16,852 nt of DNA from an uncultured Porphyromonadaceae bacterium (GTDB lineage Bacteria; Bacteroidota; Bacteroidia; Bacteroidales; Muribaculaceae). The notes below the pieces were generated by a model that was given only the letters and a program-made list of their open reading frames with translations, was not told the origin of the DNA and did no database searches. Position 1 is the stretch's first letter. Each line of letters opens with the position of its first letter. Location of the stretch: the NCBI GenBank assembly GCA_938027385.1, contig CALJBF010000212.1, positions 1 to 16,852 on the forward strand. Direction: 5' to 3'. Positions 7,136-13,621 of the stretch are shown here, piece by piece. A program made the position numbers and the translations under genes.

Positions 7136-8653
7136 TCAACCCTCGATTAGGTTGTGACCGGTCATCTCGGCAGGCTGGGCGATGCCCATGATGTGCAGGA
7201 TGGTCGGGGCCACATCGGCCAGGATGCCGTCTTTGACCTTGGCGTTCTTGTCGTCGGTGACATAAACGCAGGGCACGGGATTGAGCGAGTGGGCGGTGTT
7301 GGGGGTACCGTCGGGGTTCTCGGCGTTGTCGGCATTGCCGTGGTCGGCGATGATGATGACCTCGTAGCCGGTTTCCTTGGCGGCGTCAACAACCTCCTGC
7401 ACGCACTTGTCGACTGTCTCTACAGCCTTCTGGATTGCGGGATAGATGCCGGTGTGGCCCACCATGTCGCCGTTGGCGAAGTTAACGACGATGAAGTCAT
7501 ATTCATCCTTGCGGATGGCAGCGGCGAGCTTGTCGGCAACCTCGGGAGCGCTCATCTCGGGCTGGAGGTCGTAGGTGGCAACCTTGGGCGATGCCACAAG
7601 GATGCGGTCCTCACCTTCGAACGGGGTTTCACGACCGCCGTTGAAGAAGAAGGTCACGTGCGCATACTTCTCGGTCTCGGCGATATGGAGCTGTTTCTTG
7701 CCGAGGTTCGAGAGGTATTCGCCGATTGTGTTGTCGACATTCTCTTTGGGGAAGAGGATGTGTACGCCGGTGAACGATGCGTCATACGGGGTCATGCAGT
7801 AATACTGCAGACCGGGGATTGTCTTCATCCCCTGCTCGGGCATGTCATGCTGTGTGAGCACGACGGTAAGCTCCTTGGCGCGGTCGTTACGGTAGTTGAA
7901 GAAGATTACACAGTCATCGGGCTTGATGGTTCCGTCGACCGTAGAGTTGTTGATCGGCTTGATGAACTCGTCGGTGACATCCTCGGCATAGCTCTCGCGC
8001 ATTGCCTCGGCCATGTCGGCGGCCTGTTTCCCCTCGCCGTTTACGAGCAGATCGTAAGCCACTTTCACACGGTCCCAGCGCTTGTCGCGGTCCATGGCAT
8101 AGTAGCGGCCGATGATCGAGGCCACGGTGCCGCCCGATTTCGCGCAGTGCGCCTCAAGTTCCTCGATAAAGCCGAGACCCGAACGCGGATCGGTGTCGCG
8201 GCCATCCATGAAACAGTGGATGTAGACCTTCTTAAGACCGTATTCCCTGGCAAGGTCGCAGAGGGCATAAAGGTGTTCGAGCGACGAGTGTACGCCGCCG
8301 TTCGAGGTCAGGCCCATGAAGTGGATGGCCTTGTCATTGTCGCGGGCGTATGAGAACGCGCTCACGATCTCGGGATTCTTGGCAATCGAGCCGTCGGCGA
8401 TGGCGCGGTTGATCTTCACCAGATCCTGATAGAGCACACGGCCTGCGCCGATGTTGAGGTGACCCACCTCAGAGTTGCCCATCTGGCCGTCGGGCAGACC
8501 GACGTTCTCGCCCGAAGCCTGGAGCTGCGAGTGGGGATAGTTCTGGAGCAGTGAATCCCAGTAGGGCGTGGGGGTATTGTAGATGGCGTCGGCGTGGGTA
8601 TGGTTGCCGATACCCCAGCCGTCGAGAATCATCAATAAAGCTTTGTGTGACAT
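7136..8653 (-). CDS. gpmI: 2,3-bisphosphoglycerate-independent phosphoglycerate mutase
   Basis: Interconverts 3- and 2-phosphoglycerate in lower glycolysis and gluconeogenesis, using two metal ions and a phosphoserine intermediate without needing 2,3-bisphosphoglycerate. At 505 residues it has the standard length. The N-terminal metal site is ILDGWGIG with Asp11, and the phosphoserine is Ser61 in MGNSEVGH. The second part of the phosphatase domain includes IIADHGNADN with Asp437 and His438, members of the alkaline phosphatase superfamily metal set. The central domain (about residues 75-310) holds the phosphotransferase portion, including HCFMDGRDTDPRSG. The gene lies 73 nt downstream of the fumarase gene on the same strand, separated by a hairpin. 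No TAnnTTTG element was found directly upstream, so readthrough from the fumarase gene may contribute to expression. Confidence 0.98.
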   Translation of the reverse strand: MSHKALLMILDGWGIGNHTHADAIYNTPTPYWDSLLQNYPHSQLQASGENVGLPDGQMGNSEVGHLNIGAGRVLYQDLVKINRAIADGSIAKNPEIVSAFSYARDNDKAIHFMGLTSNGGVHSSLEHLYALCDLAREYGLKKVYIHCFMDGRDTDPRSGLGFIEELEAHCAKSGGTVASIIGRYYAMDRDKRWDRVKVAYDLLVNGEGKQAADMAEAMRESYAEDVTDEFIKPINNSTVDGTIKPDDCVIFFNYRNDRAKELTVVLTQHDMPEQGMKTIPGLQYYCMTPYDASFTGVHILFPKENVDNTIGEYLSNLGKKQLHIAETEKYAHVTFFFNGGRETPFEGEDRILVASPKVATYDLQPEMSAPEVADKLAAAIRKDEYDFIVVNFANGDMVGHTGIYPAIQKAVETVDKCVQEVVDAAKETGYEVIIIADHGNADNAENPDGTPNTAHSLNPVPCVYVTDDKNAKVKDGILADVAPTILHIMGIAQPAEMTGHNLIEG

Positions 8654-8683
8654 ATTGAAATAATATATTTGTTTCAGTCAAAG

Positions 8684-8711
8684 AGCCACAGCGGCGAGTG
8701 CCGCTGTGGCT
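8684..8711 (-). terminator. Hairpin between fumarase and gpmI, probable terminator or attenuator
   Basis: A perfect 12-bp stem pairs 8684-8695 with 8700-8711 around a 4-nt loop, 15 nt past the fumarase stop codon in the minus-strand direction. The following minus-strand bases begin CTTTG, with no long T tract, so termination may be partial and allow transcription into gpmI. Confidence 0.6.
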
Positions 8712-8726
8712 TACGTTGTTAACAGT

Positions 8727-10376
8727 TTATTTTGCCATGGGGCAGGCGGCGCACTTCTTCTCTATCTCCTGGAAGAAGTCGTTGCCCTTGTTGTCGACGA
8801 GGATGAACGCCGGGAAGTTCTCGACTTCGATTTTCCAGATGGCCTCCATGCCGAGTTCGGGATATTCAAGCAGCTCTACTTTCTTGATGGAGTTGCTTGC
8901 CAGCACTGCGGCCGGGCCGCCGATCGAGCCGAGATAGAAACCGCCGTTGTTCTTGCAAGCGTCGGTGACCTGCTGCGAGCGGTTACCCTTGGCGATCATG
9001 ATCATCGAACCGCCGGCTTTCTGGAACTGGTCTACATAGGGGTCCATGCGGCCGGCAGTCGTGGGGCCGAACGAACCGGATGCCATGCCCTCCGGGGTCT
9101 TGGCGGGTCCGGCATAGTAGATGGGGTGATCCTTGAGGTACTGGGGCATCGGCTCGCCGGCATCGAGACGCTCTTTGATCTTGGCGTGCGCGATGTCGCG
9201 GCCGACGATGATGGTGCCGTTGAGGTTGAGACGGGTTGCGACGGGGAACTTGTCGAGTTCGGCAAGCACCTCGGCCATGGGACGGTTCAGGTCGATGTTC
9301 ACGGCATTGGCCTCGTCGGCGTTGCGCATCTCTTCGGGGATGAGTTCGCCGGGGTTCGCATCGAGTTTTTCAAGCCACAGACCATCTTTGTTGATCTTGG
9401 CCTTGATGTTGCGGTCGGCCGAACAGCTCACGCCCATGCCGATGGGGCACGACGCGCCGTGGCGAGGCAGACGAATCACGCGGATGTCGTGCGCGAAATA
9501 TTTGCCGCCGAACTGTGCGCCCAGGCCGATGCGCTCCGACTCTTTCTTGAGCTCATTCTCAAGCTCGACATCGCGGAAAGCGCGGCCATATTCGTTGCCC
9601 GTGGTGGGAAGGGCGTCATAATATTTGATCGAGGCCTTCTTCACGGTCTCAAGGTTCTTTTCGGCCGATGTGCCACCGATCACGAACGCGATATGGTAGG
9701 GGGGACATGCGGCGGTGCCGAGTGTCTTCATCTTCTCGACCAGGAAAGGCACCAGGGTCTTGGGGTTGATGATGGCTTTGGTCTCCTGATAGAGATATGT
9801 CTTGTTGGCCGAGCCGCCACCCTTTGCCACGAACACGAAGTGGTACTCGTTGCCCTCGGTAGCGTGGATGTCGATCTGAGCCGGAAGGTTACAGCCGGTG
9901 TTGACCTCGTCGTACATGGTGAGCGGAGCGTTCTGCGAGTAGCGCAGGTTGCACTGGGTGTATGTGTCATAGACGCCTTTCGAGATCTTCTCTTCGTCGT
10001 CACAGCCGGTATAGACCAGCTGCCCCTTCTCGCCGTGACAGATAGCCGTACCGGGATCCTGGCAGAACGGCAGCTGCCCCTTTGCGGCAATCTCGGCATT
10101 GCGCAGCATCGTCAGCGCCACGAACTTGTCGTTGTCAGACGCCTCGGGATCATGCAGAATCTTAGCGACCATCTCGTTGTGTTCGCGGCGGAGCATGAAG
10201 GCATTGTCATGTGTGGCCTGACGCGCGAGCACTGTCAGCGCCTCGGGGTCGATGACAAGAAATTCGTGACCACCCCAGTTTTCGGTCCTGACATAGTCAG
10301 ACGTAAGGTGGTAATACTCAGTTGTATCAGGTCCCAGCGGGAACATCTTCTGATAATGGAACGGTTTGGTAGCCAT
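8727..10376 (-). CDS. fumA: Fumarate hydratase, class I (iron-sulfur)
   Basis: Reversibly hydrates fumarate to malate with a labile 4Fe-4S cluster. In anaerobic Bacteroidales this usually runs in the malate-to-fumarate direction toward succinate. The 549-residue protein matches the single-chain FumA/FumB form, with the alpha-type domain first and the beta-type domain at the C-terminus. The three cluster cysteines fall at Cys105 (LPFCQDPGTA), Cys224 (TAACPPYH) and Cys318 (GVSCSADRN), the same numbers as in E. coli FumA. The C-terminal segment GSFGPTTAGRMDPYVD is the conserved fumarase/tartrate dehydratase beta motif, and the protein ends in a CAAC pair-containing tail. A good -7 element lies about 32 nt upstream of the ATG, and a hairpin separates it from gpmI. 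Confidence 0.97.
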   Translation of the reverse strand: MATKPFHYQKMFPLGPDTTEYYHLTSDYVRTENWGGHEFLVIDPEALTVLARQATHDNAFMLRREHNEMVAKILHDPEASDNDKFVALTMLRNAEIAAKGQLPFCQDPGTAICHGEKGQLVYTGCDDEEKISKGVYDTYTQCNLRYSQNAPLTMYDEVNTGCNLPAQIDIHATEGNEYHFVFVAKGGGSANKTYLYQETKAIINPKTLVPFLVEKMKTLGTAACPPYHIAFVIGGTSAEKNLETVKKASIKYYDALPTTGNEYGRAFRDVELENELKKESERIGLGAQFGGKYFAHDIRVIRLPRHGASCPIGMGVSCSADRNIKAKINKDGLWLEKLDANPGELIPEEMRNADEANAVNIDLNRPMAEVLAELDKFPVATRLNLNGTIIVGRDIAHAKIKERLDAGEPMPQYLKDHPIYYAGPAKTPEGMASGSFGPTTAGRMDPYVDQFQKAGGSMIMIAKGNRSQQVTDACKNNGGFYLGSIGGPAAVLASNSIKKVELLEYPELGMEAIWKIEVENFPAFILVDNKGNDFFQEIEKKCAACPMAK

Positions 10377-10407
10377 AATATATTGAGGTTTGTATTGTTT
10401 CTACCCG

Positions 10408-10442
10408 CAAAGATACGAAAAACATCGCAATAAGACCACAAA
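10408..10442 (-). promoter_or_regulatory. Promoter of the fumarase gene
   Basis: On the minus strand the -7 element TATCTTTG at 10415-10408 matches TAnnTTTG. A TTTG at 10442-10439 could serve as the -33 element with a 23-nt spacer, at the long end of the usual range. This TTTG falls in the T tract of the rpmE2 terminator. The leader would be about 25 nt. Confidence 0.65.
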
Positions 10443-10479
10443 AAAACAGCCCTGCGCTCGCATGAGCCAAGGCTGTTTT
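10441..10479 (-). terminator. Rho-independent terminator of rpmE2
   Basis: On the minus strand a 9-bp outer stem (10479-10471 with 10451-10443) encloses a smaller 4-bp hairpin (10466-10463 with 10458-10455). The descending arm runs into six T at 10446-10441. It lies about 40 nt past the rpmE2 stop codon. Confidence 0.85.
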
Positions 10480-10519
10480 GGTATGCTGACTGTCAGGAGC
10501 CGGAGGCGCCTGCACTTTA

Positions 10520-10774
10520 TCAGTGTTTCTTGCGGTTGCCGTAGCGGCTGAGGAACTTGTCGACGCGACCGGCGGTATCGACGAGTTTCTGCTTGCCGGT
10601 GAAGAAGGGGTGCGAAGAGCTTGTGATCTCAAGCTTTACGAGGGGGTATGTAACGCCGTCGACCTCGATGGTCTCTTTGGCGGCTACGGTTGAACGTGTG
10701 ATGAAGATCTCTTCATTCGACATATCTTTAAACACGACCTCGCGATAGTTTGAGGGATGCAGATCTTTTTTCAT
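10520..10774 (-). CDS. rpmE2: 50S ribosomal protein L31 type B
   Basis: Component of the large ribosomal subunit at the intersubunit bridge. The 84-residue protein begins MKKDLHPSNYREVVFKDMS and ends in a basic KFLSRYGNRKKH tail, both typical of type B L31. It contains no cysteine, so it is the zinc-free (C-minus) form that does not depend on zinc supply. The frame stays open to an ATG at 10834, but the added 20 residues do not fit the family, so the ATG at 10774 is used. It has its own promoter and terminator and appears monocistronic. Type B L31 is regulated by Zur in some bacteria, but no Zur-like palindrome was recognised here. Confidence 0.95.
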   Translation of the reverse strand: MKKDLHPSNYREVVFKDMSNEEIFITRSTVAAKETIEVDGVTYPLVKLEITSSSHPFFTGKQKLVDTAGRVDKFLSRYGNRKKH

Positions 10775-10847
10775 TTTTATTGAGTGAAAAAATATTACTT
10801 TTTGGGTGAGTTTATCGCTGGTAGGGCGATTCAATAGTAATGGCCTG

Positions 10848-10878
10848 CAAATTTACGCATTTTTATAAAACCGGCAAA
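10848..10878 (-). promoter_or_regulatory. Promoter of rpmE2
   Basis: On the minus strand TAAATTTG at 10855-10848 matches the -7 element exactly, and TTTG at 10878-10875 matches the -33 element, with an ideal 19-nt spacer. It is the best promoter in the window. The transcript would begin near 10841 and carry a leader of about 67 nt. Confidence 0.8.
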
Positions 10879-10994
10879 GCCAATGGCGGGAAATTTAGCA
10901 TCTTTAAGGCAAAAACAGGCCAAAAAATCGGCAATCAGTCCATACTGGCATAAAAATGACGGGGCGTGATAGTGCGCGGCGTGATTTTTTTGAG

Positions 10995-11002
10995 TAATTT
11001 TG
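10995..11002 (+). promoter_or_regulatory. -7 promoter element of the lipoprotein gene
   Basis: TAATTTTG matches TAnnTTTG and lies 31 nt before the ATG at 11034. No TTTG was found at the -33 distance, so the promoter may be weak or need an activator. The rest of the 259-nt divergent gap (10879-10990) is AT-rich, with no other feature I can support. Confidence 0.5.
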
Positions 11003-11033
11003 GAAAGAATTTAATCTACACTTTAGCAAAAAG

Positions 11034-11414
11034 ATGAAAAAGCTGTTTTCTATGCTGATGGTCGCTGTGCTGGCCATCGCGGTGTCAGCCTGTGCCTCTC
11101 AGGGCGAAAAGGCTGTCGACGCCTACTGTGACGCCCTCGACAAGGCGTCGGAACTGATTGAGAAAGCCCCGAACGCCGAGGCCGCAATGGATGCCCTGAA
11201 CAACGAGCAGGATATCGAGGATGTCAAGAACCTCGTAAAGGAGAATGCGGACTATGAGCTCACCGACAAGGACAAGGAGAAAATCAAGACCGCCAACATG
11301 CGCATGATGAAGGCCATGAACAAATTCATCCACCTGCCCGAAGAGATGATCGAGACCGAGATGAACAACCAGATTGAGGCCGCCACGAAACTCGGCGACA
11401 TCGCCAAGTTCTGA
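11034..11414 (+). CDS. Small helical lipoprotein of unknown function
   Basis: I do not recognise the family. The 126-residue product starts with a lipoprotein signal peptide (MKKLFSMLMVAVLAIAVSAC). The lipobox VSAC places the lipidated cysteine at position 20. The next residue is Ala, not Asp, which argues against inner-membrane retention under the E. coli rule and fits the outer membrane. The mature part of about 107 residues is strongly charged, looks mostly alpha-helical (EKAVDAYCDALDKASELIEKA; KEKIKTANMRMMKAMNKF) and contains a second cysteine, Cys32. The gene is monocistronic, divergent from rpmE2, and followed by the second 9-bp repeat array and a shared terminator. Confidence 0.88.
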   Translation: MKKLFSMLMVAVLAIAVSACASQGEKAVDAYCDALDKASELIEKAPNAEAAMDALNNEQDIEDVKNLVKENADYELTDKDKEKIKTANMRMMKAMNKFIHLPEEMIETEMNNQIEAATKLGDIAKF

Positions 11415-11428
11415 CCTCCCCACACGCC

Positions 11429-11473
11429 ACATAAGTAACATAAGTTACATAAGCCACATACGTCACATAAACC
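11429..11473 (-). repeat. 9-bp tandem repeat, reverse orientation copy, five units
   Basis: On the plus strand the units are ACATAAGTA, ACATAAGTT, ACATAAGCC, ACATACGTC and ACATAAACC, starting at 11429, 11438, 11447, 11456 and 11465. The consensus ACATAAGTT is the reverse complement (rotated) of the ATGTAACTT unit at 7077-7121. Drift increases toward the 3' end, and a further degenerate unit may follow at 11474. The array lies 15 nt after the lipoprotein stop codon, between convergent genes. Confidence 0.85.
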
Positions 11474-11485
11474 ACCTTAAACCCA

Positions 11486-11529
11486 AATAAAACGCCCCTG
11501 CGGCCATGCGGCCGCAGGGGCGTTTTATT
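11486..11529. terminator. Bidirectional terminator between the lipoprotein and PPIase genes
   Basis: A perfect 20-bp stem pairs 11486-11505 with 11510-11529 around a 4-nt loop. The GC-rich core is flanked by an A-rich left end and the TTTTATT right end, so it has the form of an intrinsic terminator on both strands. It ends 24 nt before the last codon of the minus-strand PPIase gene. Confidence 0.93.
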
Positions 11530-11553
11530 GACGGCGGCATCAGCCGCTGCATG

Positions 11554-13476
11554 TCACTTTGCCTTTTTCAGGACTTTCTTGTTGACTTTGGCGGGATATT
11601 TCTTTGCGAGTTCCTTCTTCCAGGCCTCTTCAAGCACGCCCTGGTAGTCGGTCGTAACCTGGCCACGCTCGTCGGCGGCCTCCTCGGGTGCGGGTACCAC
11701 GCGGTTCAGGTAGGGGAAGTAGTAGGCCCACTTGCCTTTCTGCTCGGGTTTCTCGCCACCGAAAGCTATGTAGTCGGTGATGGCGTTCTCGCCCTGGGCG
11801 GCGATGACTTTTTCCACCTTGATGTCGCGGCCGAACTGCTTGCGCATCTCTGTGACAAGCGAGTCGGGAGCAACCTTGTTGGCGGCCAGATATGCCTCGG
11901 CGGCCTTGCAGATCGAATCAGAGGTGGCGAAAATCACGTAGCTCTTGAGCTTGGGCGATTTCCAGGTGTATTTGTCTCGGTTGGCGTTGAAATAGTTCTC
12001 AAGCCCCTGCTTGTCCTGTTTGGCTTTAGACCATACCTCACGGTCTGACACCTCGAAGAGCAGCATGCCGTCGCGGTACTCGTTGAGCAGATTGCAGTAG
12101 TCGACATTGTTCACAGCCAGATCCTCGCGCTCGAGCTCAAGCACGGCGTTGTCGATTGAGCGGGTGAGCATGCGGTCGAACTCGTCAAGCTGACGGTTGA
12201 GCTGGCCGCGGCCGGGCTGCAGGTCGGCGGCGAACTCGCTGACAAGCACCAGATCCTTGCCGTTTGCACGGGCCAGAGGGGTATTGTCGGTGAGCATGCC
12301 GGCGATGACTGTCGAGTCGATACCGTTGGCGGCATTGATTGCCTCGATGGCCTTGGCGACGGCCTGCTCGTTGCGGGTGACCTTGAACTTCTGCATCAGC
12401 TGGTCGAGCTTGCGGCGGTGTGCCAGCTGACCGCGCTCGTCGCGCGAGATGACATTCTTGATCATGGGAGCCACAGCGGCGAGCGAGTCACGCCCCTTGG
12501 CGTCGAGTTTCTTTATGATGTGGTAACCGAACGAGGTCTGCACCGGCTCTGAAATCTCGCCCACGGCAAGGTCAAAAGCGGCGGTCTCGAACTCGGGAAC
12601 CATCTGGCCCGTGCCGAACCAGGGGAGCTGGCCGCCACGGCGTGCCGACCCGGGATCCTCGGATTCAGTCTTGGCCACCTCGGCGAAATCGGCGCCACCC
12701 TTCAGCACCTGGTAGATGGAGTCAATCTGCGCTTTCTTGCGGGCGGCCTCATCCTCGGGCAGACCGCGGGTAAGCTTGAGGATATGCTCTACAAGCACCT
12801 GGCCGCGAGCCGGACGGGTACCGTGCACTTTCACGATATGGTAGCCAACGGGTGTGTCTATGACATCCGAAATCTGACCTACAGGGGTCTGATATGCGGC
12901 GTCTTCAAATTTATAGGGGAAACGGGCGGCAGTGATGTAGCCCATGTGGCCGTGGTTCGAGGTCACGGCGGGATCTACCGAATACTTGTCGGCCATCGCG
13001 GCGAAGTCAGCCCCCATGTTCACGATAGAGTCGCGCACGGCAGCCAGCAGAGCGCGCTGGTCGGTGCCGTCGGGTGCCTGGAAACGCACCATGATGTGCG
13101 ACACGTCAACGTCGGTGCCCATGCGGTCATATTCGGCGGCGATGATGGAGTCCTCGACAGCCTTGACGCTCAAGTAAGGCTCGGCGAGTTCGCGGCGGTA
13201 CCCGTCGAATTCGCTCTGGAAAGCCTGTGTGGTGTCGATGCCGGCGGCCTCGGCGGCGGCTACTTTCTGCTTGTATGTGATGAACATCTGCAGATACTCG
13301 TCGATGGTCTGGGGTACAAGCTGCTGCGAGTTGTTTTTGTGATAAAGATATTCAAACTCACTGAGAGTCACAGGCTTGCCACCGACGGTCATGAGAACCG
13401 GATCCTTGGGGGCGGCGGCATAAATCAGACCGGCGGCAGACGCGACGACTGCCAGTGAAAGAAAACTTTTTTTCAT
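11554..13476 (-). CDS. Secreted parvulin-type peptidyl-prolyl cis-trans isomerase (SurA/PpiC-like)
   Basis: Probable periplasmic folding catalyst and chaperone for outer-membrane and secreted proteins. The 640-residue protein begins with a Sec signal peptide (MKKSFLSLAVVASAAGLIYA, cleavage near residue 20) and has no lipobox. A SurA-like N-domain covers about 25-120 (VTLSEFEYLYHKNN). Two parvulin domains follow at about 124-220 (VDVSHIMVRF to GYHIVKVHG) and 226-325 (VLVEHILKL to GYHIIKKLD). The remaining region of about 300 residues, including YNANRDKYTWKSPK-like and RGQVTTDYQGVLEEAWKKEL segments, has no domain I can name. It looks shared with Bacteroidales homologues and ends in a very basic tail. 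guaB lies upstream on the same strand with a 145-nt gap holding an inverted repeat, so cotranscription with guaB is possible. Confidence 0.93.
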   Translation of the reverse strand: MKKSFLSLAVVASAAGLIYAAAPKDPVLMTVGGKPVTLSEFEYLYHKNNSQQLVPQTIDEYLQMFITYKQKVAAAEAAGIDTTQAFQSEFDGYRRELAEPYLSVKAVEDSIIAAEYDRMGTDVDVSHIMVRFQAPDGTDQRALLAAVRDSIVNMGADFAAMADKYSVDPAVTSNHGHMGYITAARFPYKFEDAAYQTPVGQISDVIDTPVGYHIVKVHGTRPARGQVLVEHILKLTRGLPEDEAARKKAQIDSIYQVLKGGADFAEVAKTESEDPGSARRGGQLPWFGTGQMVPEFETAAFDLAVGEISEPVQTSFGYHIIKKLDAKGRDSLAAVAPMIKNVISRDERGQLAHRRKLDQLMQKFKVTRNEQAVAKAIEAINAANGIDSTVIAGMLTDNTPLARANGKDLVLVSEFAADLQPGRGQLNRQLDEFDRMLTRSIDNAVLELEREDLAVNNVDYCNLLNEYRDGMLLFEVSDREVWSKAKQDKQGLENYFNANRDKYTWKSPKLKSYVIFATSDSICKAAEAYLAANKVAPDSLVTEMRKQFGRDIKVEKVIAAQGENAITDYIAFGGEKPEQKGKWAYYFPYLNRVVPAPEEAADERGQVTTDYQGVLEEAWKKELAKKYPAKVNKKVLKKAK

Positions 13477-13492
13477 AAAATACTATAAATGT

Positions 13493-13544
13493 TTATTTCC
13501 TTGCATGGAACGCGCCGCAAGGGCATATCCATACAAGGAAATAA
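13493..13544 (-). other. Inverted repeat just upstream of the PPIase gene
   Basis: An 11-bp perfect stem (13493-13503 with 13534-13544) continues after one mismatch into four more pairs (13505-13508 with 13529-13532) around a 20-nt loop. It ends 16 nt before the PPIase ATG in the minus-strand direction. There is no T run on the minus strand, so it does not look like a normal guaB terminator. It may be a leader structure or a protein-binding site. Confidence 0.5.
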
Positions 13545-13621
13545 CGACAGAGAGAAATCTTTATTGCCCGTCGGGAAAAGTTAAATCAACTTTTTCTCCG
13601 GGGAAAGTATCGCTGCGGCAA

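Noticed and set aside
6685..7191. A frame ending in a Cys-rich repeat (CNLCYLCYVCNLC)
   Set aside because: It overlaps the membrane protein gene out of frame, and the Cys pattern is just the translation of the 9-bp non-coding repeat.
7154..8353. A 399-residue open frame opposite gpmI
   Set aside because: Antisense shadow of gpmI with no recognisable motifs; gpmI is complete and unmistakable.
8706..10433. A 575-residue open frame on the plus strand opposite the fumarase gene
   Set aside because: It mirrors the fumarase codons. Fumarase shows all family motifs, and the plus-strand product (rich in Val, Gly, His, Asp) resembles the usual antisense shadow in GC-rich genes.
10879..10990. Possible small RNA in the rpmE2-lipoprotein divergent gap
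   Set aside because: No promoter-terminator pair and no stable hairpin was found; only short direct repeats (GCGTGAT) were seen.
13576..13594. Small 7-bp A/T inverted repeat in the guaB-PPIase gap, considered as the guaB terminator
   Set aside because: The stem is short and mostly A/T, and is not followed by a T tract on the minus strand; such repeats are expected by chance in AT-rich gaps.
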